DNA of 64,000 bases from contig JBJKPR010000003.1 of NCBI GenBank assembly GCA_046706185.1, forward strand, positions 3,604 to 67,603, written 5' to 3'. The notes below the pieces were generated by a model. It was not told the DNA's origin. It saw only the letters and a program-made list of their open reading frames with translations, and searched no databases. Origin of the DNA: JAJZXY01 sp046706185. GTDB taxonomy: Archaea > Thermoplasmatota > Thermoplasmata > Sysuiplasmatales > Sysuiplasmataceae. The position numbers and the translations under genes are program-made. This document shows, one piece after another, positions 15,884 to 24,529 of this stretch (positions are counted from its first letter, which is position 1; each line of letters begins with the position of its first letter).

Positions 15884-17985
15884 AGAACGACTACAGGAAA
15901 CTGATTTCACAAATCAGTTCTGCACTCGGCGACAAAGAAAGGGCAGGCGCCCTCTCGAGGGCTGTGAGAAGGGGAAGGGATGCCAGGAAGACACAGTTCT
16001 CGCTGATGGATGATCCTGCAGGCTTTGTGGCCGGCATAAAAGAGATGAAGACAGGCTCAGCAGAGCGGATGGATGAGCTCGTGGAACAGTTCGCCGCAAG
16101 ATGCAGGGAGAATGGAAACAGCGTCTTCATTGCCGAAACAGGAAAGGATGCAGTCGACTACATTGTTGAGCTATCAGCAGGGAAGGGAGCTGCACTTCTT
16201 TCAAAGTCGAAGTCGCTGACGACAGAGGAGATAGAGCTGAACAGGAGGCTTGAGGAGAAGGGGCTGAATGTCGTAGAGACAGACCTTGGCGAGAGGATAA
16301 TACAGCTGGCGGGTGAGAAGCCGTATCACCTCGTCTTTCCCGCAATCCACATGTCGCAGAGATCCATCGCGGAGCTTTTCACCACAAAGTTCGGATATGC
16401 CGTGGCTGACAGGCTGGAGGACATAATGGAGGCAGTAAGGAAAGAGCTCAGGCCAGTCTTCTTCGGAACGGACATAGGGATCAACGGCGCCAATATAGGA
16501 GTTGCCGAGACGGGGACGATTGTGATAGAAACGAACGAGGGCAACGACAGGCTTGTCAATTCACTGCCGCGGGTTCAGGTCGTGGTCGTCGGTATGGAGA
16601 AGATCGTGCCCTCATGGGAAGACGCGGTCAGGCTGATAAACGCGCATCCTCTGAGCGCCACCGGCACACAGCTCACGAATTATGTCTCGATGATATCGAA
16701 CAGGCTTGATCTGAAGGGGGGCGGGGCGAGGGAAATGCATGTCATCATTCTCGACAACGGGAGGAGAAAGATGAGAAGCGATCCCGGTTTCAGGGAAGCA
16801 CTTAACTGCATAAGATGCGGCGCGTGCATGAACATCTGCCCCACATACGGTGTGGTTGGTGGTCACACATTCGGACACATCTATCCGGGCCCGATAGGAA
16901 TCCCATGGACGGAGGAGGTACACGGCCTGGAAAACGCGAAGTTCTCGCATCTCTGCATCTCATGCGGACTCTGCCAGACTGTTTGCCCCGCAGGAATAGA
17001 CATACCGATGATGATCGCGAGGGTGAAGGAAAGGGACAACGAGGCGAACGGAAGGCTTCTTGTCGACAGGTTCATGTGCTCCACGGAAAGGATGTCGAAG
17101 TACCTGAGCCTGACCGCACCCGTCTCCAACTGGGTTGTAGGAAACAGGCTGTCAAGGCGCATCGCGCATAGCCTGCTCGGCCTGGAGCGGAGCAGATCCC
17201 TTCCTGTATACACAAGGAGAAGCTTCACAAAGCTTTTCAGGAGCAGCCGAAGCGCCGGCGGAGGGGGCGAGCGCGTCGTCTATTTCCCTGACATGTTTGC
17301 GAACTACGTGAGGCCGGAGATAGGGCTGGGGGCGGCGCATATCCTTGAGGCCGTGGGCGCCGCAGTCGTGTCACCGAGGGAGCTGACGTCGAGCGGCGCG
17401 CCCCTCTTCCTCTACGGAGAGCTGAGGAGAGCGAGGAAAGTCGCAAAGCACAACGTGTCTGTGCTGCATCCGCTGGTCTCGAGCGGTTTTGAGATAGTGA
17501 GCACGGAACCGACTGCGACCTACTCCCTGAAGGAGATTTATCCCAAGCTTCTAGACGGTTCAAGTGAAAGCATGGAGGTGGCCGCGGGGACGCACGAACT
17601 CTTCGAGTACCTGGCGTCAAGGCACCCGGACCGGAGGCTGCTGGCGAGGGATGGCGAGGGAGCGGACAGAATTGGTTTCCACATTCCTTGCCACGAGAGG
17701 CCCCTGAGTTCAGGCAGGCATGCGATTGCTGCCCTGCGGGCTGCGGGCTATGACGTGAGGGTGGTTGAGACAGGCACTTGCTGCGGCATGGCCGGCACCT
17801 TCGGGCTGAAGAAGGGAGCACTGGGCGCTGATCTGTCAAGGGCTGTTGCCAGGCCGCTGGTAGACATGTTCAACGCAGAAGAGGGTTTGACCGCAATAGC
17901 GACCGAAAGCAGCGTGTGCACAATGCAGATAGCTGAGGGTGTGCATGTTCCTGTAAAGCATCCGGTCGAGCTTCTGTCAGCATGA
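15880..17985 (+). CDS. lutB: LutB-LutA fusion: LUD domain, two [4Fe-4S] clusters and CCG domain
   Basis: A 701-residue iron-sulfur protein. Residues 1-300 are a LutB-type LUD domain (GTDIGINGANIGVAETGT). Two ferredoxin clusters follow, with Cys310, 313, 316, 320 and Cys359, 362, 365, 369. The last 200 residues form a CCG (heterodisulfide reductase/GlpC/LutA-like) domain with the pairs HIPCHERPL and TGTCCGMAGTFG. This joins the LutB and LutA functions in one chain. The complex oxidises L-lactate to pyruvate in bacteria; here an alternative hydroxy-acid substrate is possible. It overlaps lutC by 4 nt. No lactate permease is adjacent. Confidence 0.88.
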   Translation: MKNDYRKLISQISSALGDKERAGALSRAVRRGRDARKTQFSLMDDPAGFVAGIKEMKTGSAERMDELVEQFAARCRENGNSVFIAETGKDAVDYIVELSAGKGAALLSKSKSLTTEEIELNRRLEEKGLNVVETDLGERIIQLAGEKPYHLVFPAIHMSQRSIAELFTTKFGYAVADRLEDIMEAVRKELRPVFFGTDIGINGANIGVAETGTIVIETNEGNDRLVNSLPRVQVVVVGMEKIVPSWEDAVRLINAHPLSATGTQLTNYVSMISNRLDLKGGGAREMHVIILDNGRRKMRSDPGFREALNCIRCGACMNICPTYGVVGGHTFGHIYPGPIGIPWTEEVHGLENAKFSHLCISCGLCQTVCPAGIDIPMMIARVKERDNEANGRLLVDRFMCSTERMSKYLSLTAPVSNWVVGNRLSRRIAHSLLGLERSRSLPVYTRRSFTKLFRSSRSAGGGGERVVYFPDMFANYVRPEIGLGAAHILEAVGAAVVSPRELTSSGAPLFLYGELRRARKVAKHNVSVLHPLVSSGFEIVSTEPTATYSLKEIYPKLLDGSSESMEVAAGTHELFEYLASRHPDRRLLARDGEGADRIGFHIPCHERPLSSGRHAIAALRAAGYDVRVVETGTCCGMAGTFGLKKGALGADLSRAVARPLVDMFNAEEGLTAIATESSVCTMQIAEGVHVPVKHPVELLSA

Positions 17986-18099
17986 TCACCCTGGCACAGT
18001 ACCCCTCCGGCGCCGTGTGCTGGGGATCGTGATATTATTATGCCGCCGTTCAGCAAAACTTATCTAATCAAAGCGGATAGAAACGCGGGGTAAGTAACA

Positions 18100-18588
18100 A
18101 TGACAGAACTCAAGGTTGGAGATATTGCGCCCGATTTCACACTGCCTGCATCAAAGGACAGGAAGGTCTCTCTCAGGGAGCTTGCGTCGTCGGGGAACGT
18201 CGTAATCGCATTCTATCCGGGAGATTTCACGTCTGTCTGCACGAATGAGCTCTGCACGTTCAGGGACGGGTTGAGCGAGTTCGAGAAGGTCAGCGCAAAG
18301 GTGGTGGGCATAAGCGGCGACAGCTACTTCACTCACGACGCTTTTGCCAAGGCGAACAGGCTGAACTTTGACCTGCTCAGCGACTACGACCACTCCGTTG
18401 CCAGGCTCTACGGCGTGAGCTATGAGAATTTCCTGGGGCTCAGCGGGGTTGCAAAGAGGTCGGTGTTCATAGTTGACAGAGAGGGGAAAATCAGGTACAG
18501 ATGGGTGACCGAAAACGCAGGCGTGCTCCCTGACATGGAAGAGATAAAGGGAGAGCTCCAGAAGATGGATGGCCACTCTCGTACCTGA
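18100..18588 (+). CDS. Peroxiredoxin, PrxQ/Bcp type
   Basis: A 162-residue thiol peroxidase reducing hydrogen peroxide and organic peroxides. The active-site motif is PGDFTSVCTNELC: peroxidatic Cys47 with Thr44, and a resolving Cys52 five residues later, the PrxQ/Bcp arrangement. GDIAPDFTLPA at the start and GVAKRSVFIVDREGKIRY near the end are also standard. A TATA-like ACTTATCTAA lies about 38 nt before the ATG. It is a single-gene unit between lut and GH57 genes. A second, more divergent peroxiredoxin lies 15 kb downstream. Confidence 0.92.
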   Translation: MTELKVGDIAPDFTLPASKDRKVSLRELASSGNVVIAFYPGDFTSVCTNELCTFRDGLSEFEKVSAKVVGISGDSYFTHDAFAKANRLNFDLLSDYDHSVARLYGVSYENFLGLSGVAKRSVFIVDREGKIRYRWVTENAGVLPDMEEIKGELQKMDGHSRT

Positions 18589-18684
18589 ACGGGCCGGCAT
18601 GCCGGCGACTGCGGAGTTGCACGCAGGATAAAGGTGACAAACGTTTTATACGCATCTCAATCTTAAGAAACGAATATTGGTCTC

Positions 18685-19821
18685 ATGCTTGTGGCGGTTG
18701 TGTTCCATCACCATCAGCCGTGGTACATGGACATGGAAGGAAGATTCGCATTCAGATGGATCTTCGACCATACACGGAACTACAGGAGGCATCTCGACAT
18801 TCTCGGCGACAATGAAGGGATGCACATCACATACAACCTGAGCCCGACGCTCCTGAGGCAGTGGAAGATCATCAGCTCGGGAAGCTATGGATTGAAGCTG
18901 GATGGGTCGCTGCCCGACATGGACGAGCAGAGGAGGGAGGTGTCTGCCCTCCTTGACGGATACAGGAAGCTCAACGGAAGGAACATTGAGGTTCTCTCAC
19001 AGCCTTACTACCATCCGATCATGCCCCTTCTCAACAGGCACGGGCTCGAAGACGACCTTTCATGGCAACTTGCAGCAGGGAAGACGGAGTCGGAGGAGTA
19101 CACTGGCAGGAGCGTCACGGGAATGTGGTCGCCCGAATGCGCATTCTCCATGGGCGTTGCGGCAGCGGTGAGCCTGGCAGGCTTCAAATACACTGTCCTC
19201 GACGGGACGGCGCTTGTTGGCGGGGGGAGACAGGAAAGGCCGTACAGGCTTGGCAAAGGGCCGCTGCTTTTCTTCAGGGACAACGAGATATCAAACGCGT
19301 TCTCCTTTTCATGGCCGATGCAGAAGAAAGAAGTGATGGAGAGGGAGCTCGCATCGATGCTAGGTACAAGGCTGAGAGAAGGGTGGAAGTCTGTTGTCAT
19401 AGCGCTCGACGGTGAGAACTGGATGAACGGCGAGGACCATCTTGGGGCACTGTGGCATGTTCTCTCATCAACACAGGGAATCAGCTCAGCAACACTTGGA
19501 GAGGTAGTGAACCAGGTGGAGGAGGGGACAATTGATACGGTTCCTGACACAAGCTGGGCACTAGACCATTCCTTCTCCACATGGGAGGGGAGCAGGGCAA
19601 AGAACCAGCAATGGGCATTGATCGATTCTGCGCGTGATGCAATTGCAGCCTCGGCGGAACTGGATAACGTTGCAAGGGCAAGGTCATACCTGCGCATCGC
19701 GGAGGGAAGCGACTACACCTACTGGGATTTCGAGAGGCCCGGCGCGCTCACGCTCTTCGGCATGGCGTACGCCACGGCTGCGCGGGACATAGCTTCATCA
19801 GGCCCTGTCAGGCTCCCCTGA
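18685..19821 (+). CDS. Glycoside hydrolase family 57 protein
   Basis: A 378-residue GH57 enzyme acting on alpha-glucans (amylase, branching or transferase activities occur in the family). HHHQPW at residues 8-13 is motif 1, GMWSPECAFS contains the nucleophile Glu151, and ALDGENWMNG contains the acid/base Asp242. Both catalytic residues are present, but at 378 residues it is shorter than most characterised GH57 enzymes, so C-terminal helices may be reduced. There is no signal peptide, which suggests intracellular glycogen or maltodextrin turnover. A GTTTTATACG box lies about 38 nt upstream. The last 14 nt overlap the convergent rlmE gene. Confidence 0.88.
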   Translation: MLVAVVFHHHQPWYMDMEGRFAFRWIFDHTRNYRRHLDILGDNEGMHITYNLSPTLLRQWKIISSGSYGLKLDGSLPDMDEQRREVSALLDGYRKLNGRNIEVLSQPYYHPIMPLLNRHGLEDDLSWQLAAGKTESEEYTGRSVTGMWSPECAFSMGVAAAVSLAGFKYTVLDGTALVGGGRQERPYRLGKGPLLFFRDNEISNAFSFSWPMQKKEVMERELASMLGTRLREGWKSVVIALDGENWMNGEDHLGALWHVLSSTQGISSATLGEVVNQVEEGTIDTVPDTSWALDHSFSTWEGSRAKNQQWALIDSARDAIAASAELDNVARARSYLRIAEGSDYTYWDFERPGALTLFGMAYATAARDIASSGPVRLP

Positions 19822-20413
19822 ACCCCTTCGCAACAACGTAAATCTCGGAACTCTGCTTCCTGCTTGCAACGGGCTTTGAGAGCCTCACTGACTGAAAGAG
19901 TTGCTGCATATCCGCAATCAGCGGGCGCGTCATGTCGCCGTCAAAGAGCTTTGCAACGAGACTTCCTCCCTTCTTCAGAAGCGATGAGGCGACCGCCAGG
20001 GATGTTCGTACAAGCTCCACAGAGCGTGCATGGTCAAGGGAGTAGTTGCCGCTTATGTCCGGGGACATGTCCGACAGTATCACATCGACCCTTCCACCCG
20101 TCTTCCCGAGCAGCATGTCTGCACTCCCCGGCGATGTAACGTCACCGCGCATCAGCACCGCCCCCTCTACCGGACGGATGGTGGAAAGGTCTATCCCGAA
20201 GACCCTTCCGCTTCCGCCCACAATCTGGAGTTCGACCTGCAGCCAGCCGCCAGGCGCGGCGCCGAGGTCGAGGCAGCTCATGCCAGGGGCGAGTATGTGG
20301 AATTTTTCCTGGAGCTGGAGGAGCTTGTAGGCTGCCCTGCTCCTGTAGTTCTCATTTTTCGCCCTGAGGTAGTAGTGTTCCCTCTTCTTCTCCTTCATCC
20401 AGCGCTTTGTCAA
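19808..20413 (-). CDS. rlmE: RlmE/FtsJ-type 2'-O-ribose methyltransferase
   Basis: A 201-residue RrmJ-family enzyme that methylates ribose in rRNA (or tRNA in some relatives). The SAM motif is CLDLGAAPGGWLQ and the catalytic tetrad is complete: Lys30, Asp115 (LSDMSPD), Lys155 (VAKLFDGD) and Glu190 (SSEIYVV). The TTG start gives MTKRW, the conserved archaeal beginning, with AGGTCG upstream; an ATG five codons later is the alternative. It follows a small membrane-protein gene by 60 nt on the same strand and converges on GH57. Confidence 0.92.
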   Translation of the reverse strand: MTKRWMKEKKREHYYLRAKNENYRSRAAYKLLQLQEKFHILAPGMSCLDLGAAPGGWLQVELQIVGGSGRVFGIDLSTIRPVEGAVLMRGDVTSPGSADMLLGKTGGRVDVILSDMSPDISGNYSLDHARSVELVRTSLAVASSLLKKGGSLVAKLFDGDMTRPLIADMQQLFQSVRLSKPVASRKQSSEIYVVAKGFRGA

Positions 20414-20472
20414 TTCGACCTGTGACAGAACACCCCGATGCTTGTAGAATAAGCTTTCCAGGTGCAGAAGGC

Positions 20473-20955
20473 TCAGACCCTCTGCTCGGAAGGAGTCGCA
20501 GCGGGCTCCCTTCTCAGGAAAGACTGTCTGGCCGCCGTCGAGATGGCGAAGACAGATGTTATCAGAAGCGAAAGAGCGAGCATAACGGACGGGTTGAAAG
20601 GCGATGACTGCACTGCCGTGCTGTAAAGGACGCCGTCGAAGAGGCCGGCGACGTAGGAAGCAACTGATCCGACGAGTGCGATGAATGAGAAGAGCACAAG
20701 CGGGTACGTCCTCCCTGCGGAGAGGATGAAAGTTGATTTTGCCAGCAGCATGCAGCCTGCCGCGATAGAGGAAAGAACGAGAAGGACATAGTTGTCGAGG
20801 AGAAGCTGCAGGAACGGCACCTGCGGCAGCCTTGAGACTGGCACCGCCGAGATGACCATGGAGATGGCGATGAGCGAGGAACCGGCGGCATAACCGTTGA
20901 GCACTTCTGATTTGCCGGATATGAGCGCTGATGCAAGCTGTTTCGCGCTTTTCAT
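20473..20955 (-). CDS. Four-span membrane protein, unknown function
   Basis: A 160-residue hydrophobic protein with four predicted spans (about residues 22-42, 52-75, 84-107 and 122-143) and a basic, hydrophilic tail (RREPAATPSEQRV). No catalytic motif is seen and I do not recognise the family. It lies directly upstream of rlmE on the same strand and probably shares its transcript. Confidence 0.65.
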   Translation of the reverse strand: MKSAKQLASALISGKSEVLNGYAAGSSLIAISMVISAVPVSRLPQVPFLQLLLDNYVLLVLSSIAAGCMLLAKSTFILSAGRTYPLVLFSFIALVGSVASYVAGLFDGVLYSTAVQSSPFNPSVMLALSLLITSVFAISTAARQSFLRREPAATPSEQRV

Positions 20956-21084
20956 TGAATTGCCAGCCGGCAGAAGATTATATCAAGCTTCTTGAGCAAA
21001 TATCCGGCCCTGCAACTTACAGGTGCCGTGCGGAAAAGACAGAAAGTTTTATCCAAGAGGGGGAGGTAGAAACCACTGTTCAGG

Positions 21085-21705
21085 GTGGATGCAGGTTTGA
21101 AGAGAGTACTGTTCGTGGACATAGGCGGTGTCTGCTGCGAAAATCCATGGGTCGTATTGTCAGGCAAGGTCCATGAAGAGTTTGGTATTTCCGCGAAGAA
21201 GGCGATGTCGGTGTTTGCGCGCGAAGCAGTTGACCTTGACATGGGAAGAACCGATTTCAGGCAGTTTCATGAGAAGGTCGTGACAGAGCTCGGCCTCCAC
21301 TTCGGCCTGGATGAGTTCGTCGAAATGCATGACGGGAGCCTGAGTGTGAAAAATGATGTGTGCTCTCTCCTTCACGAGGTGAGGAGGAGAAACCGCATCA
21401 GGCTGGTCGCGCTGAGCAACATGCCGGAGCACACGTGGCAGGTGCTGGAAAGGAGGTACTCGATGGCGGACATGTTTGACGATTCTGTGCTCTCATACGC
21501 GTATTCGGTTGTAAAGCCCGACCCTGCCATTTTCGACATTGCACTGAGGAAGGCGGATGTCAGTGCTTCAGATTCCATTTTCGTTGACGACAGGAAAGAG
21601 AACGTGCTGGCTGCAGGGACAAAAGGCATACAGTCGATACTATTCAGTTCATGCAGGCAGCTCAGGAAGGAACTGTCGATGAACGGTCTTGTGCCGTACC
21701 CCTGA
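21085..21705 (+). CDS. HAD-superfamily hydrolase
   Basis: A 206-residue HAD-like phosphatase. Motif I is FVDIGGV, with nucleophile Asp12; the second acidic residue is replaced by Gly, as in the epoxide-hydrolase-N-terminal and haloacid dehalogenase-like subgroups. Motif II is ALSN, motif III is the Lys in KPDP, and motif IV is FVDDRKENV. The start is GTG, about 38 nt after an AGTTTTATCC box; no ATG is available. It is followed by purM after 44 nt, but purM has its own TATA box. The substrate is unknown; small sugar or nucleotide phosphates are usual. Confidence 0.82.
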   Translation: MDAGLKRVLFVDIGGVCCENPWVVLSGKVHEEFGISAKKAMSVFAREAVDLDMGRTDFRQFHEKVVTELGLHFGLDEFVEMHDGSLSVKNDVCSLLHEVRRRNRIRLVALSNMPEHTWQVLERRYSMADMFDDSVLSYAYSVVKPDPAIFDIALRKADVSASDSIFVDDRKENVLAAGTKGIQSILFSSCRQLRKELSMNGLVPYP

Positions 21706-21749
21706 CATCTGTCAAAGGATTTATCGGCCAGACCACTTTAACCGGATCA

Positions 21750-22775
21750 ATGAAGGGCGAAGGAATAACATACGCCTCATCGGGTGTGGACATAGACCTG
21801 AAATCACAGTTCATCGAAAGGCTTGTGTCCGAGCTGAGGTACAGGCGCAAGGGCAGGGGAAAGCCAGTCGGTCTCGGACATTTCACATCCACAATACCGT
21901 TCGGAAACAGCATTCTGACGCTTGGCACGGACGGTGTTGGTTCAAAGCTTCTTGTCGCAAAGCAGATGGGTAAGTGGGACACGGTGGGGATCGACTGTGT
22001 CGCAATGAACGTGAACGACACTATATGCGTCGGTGCGGAGCCAATCGCACTTGTAGACTACATAGCCCTGCCGTTCCCGGACACATCGATTGCATCGCAG
22101 ATCGGGAGGGGTCTCAACAGGGGCGCGGCCCTTGCTAACGTGGAGGTGGTCGGGGGGGAGGTAGCGGTGCTGAAGGACATGGTCAGCGAGGTCGACATCT
22201 CTGCAAGCTGCCTTGGCATTGTGGAAAGGAAGAGGGTTGTGACCGGAAGGGGCATAAGGAAGGGGAATGAGCTCGTGGGCATAGCGAGCAGCGGACTGCA
22301 CTCGAACGGCTACACGCTTGTAAGGAAACTGCTTCAGGAAACAGGCACGCAGCTGGATGAAAAGTTCGGCTCAAAGACACTTGGAAAGGAGCTTCTCAGG
22401 CCAACCGAGATTTACGTTCGACCGGTGCTCGATGTGCTCAGGAGGCACCGCATCACAGGACTTGCTAACGTGACAGGCGGTGGTTTCAGGAACCTCCTCA
22501 GGCTGAAGAAGGGGGTCTGCTTTTCTGTTGAGGAACTTCCGAAAGCACCAGGGATATTCAGCTTTGTTTCAGAACTTGGCTCCGTCACAGACGAGGAGAT
22601 GTACCAGACATTCAACATGGGGGTGGGCTTCGTCATAGTGGCAGGTAAAGGCGAGGGGGATGCCATATGCAGGACGTTGAGAAAGCACGGGAAGAGGGCG
22701 CAGGTGATCGGCAGGATAGAGGAAGGGGAGGGTGTCGAGATGAGGCAGATCGGTGTGACCTACAGAAAGTACTGA
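21750..22775 (+). CDS. purM: Phosphoribosylformylglycinamidine cyclo-ligase (AIR synthetase)
   Basis: A 341-residue PurM, step five of purine synthesis: ATP-dependent ring closure giving aminoimidazole ribotide. Motifs are YASSGVDID at the start, GTDGVGSKLLVAKQ, DCVAMNVNDTICVGAEP, GIASSGLHSNGYTLVRK, and NVTGGGFRNLLR (family usually GGGxxENLPR). A GATTTATCGG box lies 27 nt before the ATG, so the mRNA is probably leaderless; the frame extends 33 codons upstream into the HAD gene but without resemblance. This is a full-length, apparently intact enzyme. Confidence 0.95.
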   Translation: MKGEGITYASSGVDIDLKSQFIERLVSELRYRRKGRGKPVGLGHFTSTIPFGNSILTLGTDGVGSKLLVAKQMGKWDTVGIDCVAMNVNDTICVGAEPIALVDYIALPFPDTSIASQIGRGLNRGAALANVEVVGGEVAVLKDMVSEVDISASCLGIVERKRVVTGRGIRKGNELVGIASSGLHSNGYTLVRKLLQETGTQLDEKFGSKTLGKELLRPTEIYVRPVLDVLRRHRITGLANVTGGGFRNLLRLKKGVCFSVEELPKAPGIFSFVSELGSVTDEEMYQTFNMGVGFVIVAGKGEGDAICRTLRKHGKRAQVIGRIEEGEGVEMRQIGVTYRKY

Positions 22776-23002
22776 GGGGAACAGCGGCGTCTGGATAATG
22801 GCTACCCCGTTGCCGCAGGACGTGAATTCACGGGTAAGAGGTGACCCAAGTGCATCGTTGTCGCTGGAGGAAAACTGTATTCGCCTGTGTAGACGCTGGA
22901 CACTCAGGGGTGCGCTGCCAGATCGGAATGGCAGGACACGGTTCCTTACCCTGATGTCACGGCTGCAATGGTCAACGGAGCAATAGAAGGACGTGGGGGA
23001 GA

Positions 23003-23866
23003 CTAGCGGCCGCCCTTCCTGTATATGAGGACGGGACAGGGAGAATTCCTCATCAGGTACTCGAATGCGCCGCCGGAGTAGAACGGGAGTGCGGAGCGCG
23101 ATATATTCGATGAGACGAACACGATTGAGTATTTGTCCTTCGCAAGCTCGTTCAGGATGGCGTCCGCGACCTTTGTGCCGTAGTAGACCTTCGCAAAAGT
23201 CCTGTAATCGCCATATCCCTCCTGCTTCCCCGAAGCTTCCTTCCTCGTGTTTCCGTCGGGCATCCTGTACTGTATTATTGGCATGCCGCCCAGATCCTCG
23301 GATAGTGCCTTGGCGATCCTGAGCACCTCCCTTCCTTCCTCATCTCCCTTGATTGCAACAAGCATCTTCCCGGCTGGCTTCCTGGGCATGGCGAGTGTCA
23401 GTTTGTTCATCATCATCACGCTGCACGTCGCGTTACGCACCAGGCTCCTTGTCTTGCTTCCGAACCTGAAGCTTCTCTTTCCCTCGTGAGGATTGATGAC
23501 AAACATCAGCAGCCCGATTCCGCGCAGTGCTATCTCCTCAAGAATGCAGCCGACTATTGACCTTGCATTCTTCACCTCGGGAGTCACGGTGACCTCGTGC
23601 CTGTATCCAGCCTCCACTGCGGCGATTGAAATTTTGGTGCTTTTCTTCCACTTGTCTATAACCTCAAGCGGGAAGGTCGTGTCTATGACGTTCAGCGTCA
23701 CTATCTCCCCTCCGGATGCCAGCAGTTTCTTTGCAAGCGGCACCATCAGCTCGGCCGTCTCCCTGGAATCAGCAGGGACTAGTATCCTCTGAAAAGTCAG
23801 CTTTCCGGCTGAACGCGCCCGCGGGTCTCCCGCCGAAATATGCCCTGCCATCTCTGTCATAGACAT
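23003..23866 (-). CDS. Tandem universal stress protein (two UspA domains), 3' of kdpC
   Basis: A 287-residue protein with two UspA-type domains: residues about 25-155 (FQRILVPADSRETAELMVPLAKKL ... LVRNATCSVMMM) and about 165-285 (GKMLVAIKGDEEGREVLRIAK ... YLMRNSPCPVLIY). Such domains bind ATP or AMP and act as stress adaptors. It follows kdpC by 54 nt on the same strand and may belong to the kdp operon, though an AATTATCAA box before its ATG suggests an internal promoter. In bacteria KdpD itself carries a Usp domain. Here no KdpD or KdpE is visible, so this protein is a candidate regulator of the pump; that is inference. Confidence 0.82.
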   Translation of the reverse strand: MSMTEMAGHISAGDPRARSAGKLTFQRILVPADSRETAELMVPLAKKLLASGGEIVTLNVIDTTFPLEVIDKWKKSTKISIAAVEAGYRHEVTVTPEVKNARSIVGCILEEIALRGIGLLMFVINPHEGKRSFRFGSKTRSLVRNATCSVMMMNKLTLAMPRKPAGKMLVAIKGDEEGREVLRIAKALSEDLGGMPIIQYRMPDGNTRKEASGKQEGYGDYRTFAKVYYGTKVADAILNELAKDKYSIVFVSSNISRSALPFYSGGAFEYLMRNSPCPVLIYRKGGR

Positions 23867-23920
23867 CTTAACATTACTGCTTCTTGATAATTCAACTTAA
23901 CGCGCGAGGGAAACACCGCA

Positions 23921-24529
23921 TCATTTGATGACGCCATCGCTCACGAGTATGCCGTGAAGGGCTATATCGAGCGTCACCAGGTTGACGTAAGTGTTCCCTA
24001 TGAAGCCAAGCAGCGGGTAGGTCGTGTGCTCGGCCACCAGCCTCTCAAGGTAGCTTGTATTCAGGTGCGTGTAGAACGAAACCCTTGAAAGCTGGAAGAG
24101 GGCGAAGCCGACGGATATGTCAGGGTCAAAGCCGGATGCGGAGGGCTCGACGCCGTTTGCAGGCACCTGGGTGCCGTTTGCGACCATTCCTGTGCGGAGT
24201 AGATATTCAGTGTAGTTCTTCGTCTCGTTGTAGAACTGCTGTGTGGCTATGCCTATTGCCGATCCCCCTGAGCCGTCAGAGCTGTTGTAGTTTACGGACG
24301 ACACTCTCGGCCAGAAGTAGTATGGCGAGGAAAAATTCTCGCCTATGAAGCTTGAGGCAATGATCGTACCGTTCTGGCTTATCAGGCTCCCGTCCGCCTG
24401 GTGCCCGAGGCCGATGCCGTGGGCTACGACTGCAACAAACCCGGGATAGGCGAAGCCAAGGAGCGCAAAGAAAAGAAGCGTCATGACAGCGACTGCCCTC
24501 AGATCCTTCCTGCACCCCCTTTCAGACAT
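23921..24529 (-). CDS. kdpC: Potassium-transporting ATPase subunit C
   Basis: A 202-residue KdpC. One N-terminal membrane span (RAVAVMTLLFFALLGFAYPG), then the extracytoplasmic domain with the family pattern GSLIS, IGENFSSPYYFWPRVSS and a C-terminal LGFIGNTYVNLVTLDIAL segment (family usually has NVLxLNxAL). KdpC stabilises KdpA and raises potassium affinity. The ATG overlaps the kdpB stop by 8 nt; a longer frame exists inside kdpB. The region has N-x-S/T sites consistent with export of the domain in an archaeon. Confidence 0.93.
   Translation of the reverse strand: MSERGCRKDLRAVAVMTLLFFALLGFAYPGFVAVVAHGIGLGHQADGSLISQNGTIIASSFIGENFSSPYYFWPRVSSVNYNSSDGSGGSAIGIATQQFYNETKNYTEYLLRTGMVANGTQVPANGVEPSASGFDPDISVGFALFQLSRVSFYTHLNTSYLERLVAEHTTYPLLGFIGNTYVNLVTLDIALHGILVSDGVIK

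Noticed and set aside
22798..22986. A 62-codon plus-strand frame after purM
   Set aside because: Arg/Leu-rich mixture without promoter or ribosome-binding site; judged non-coding.
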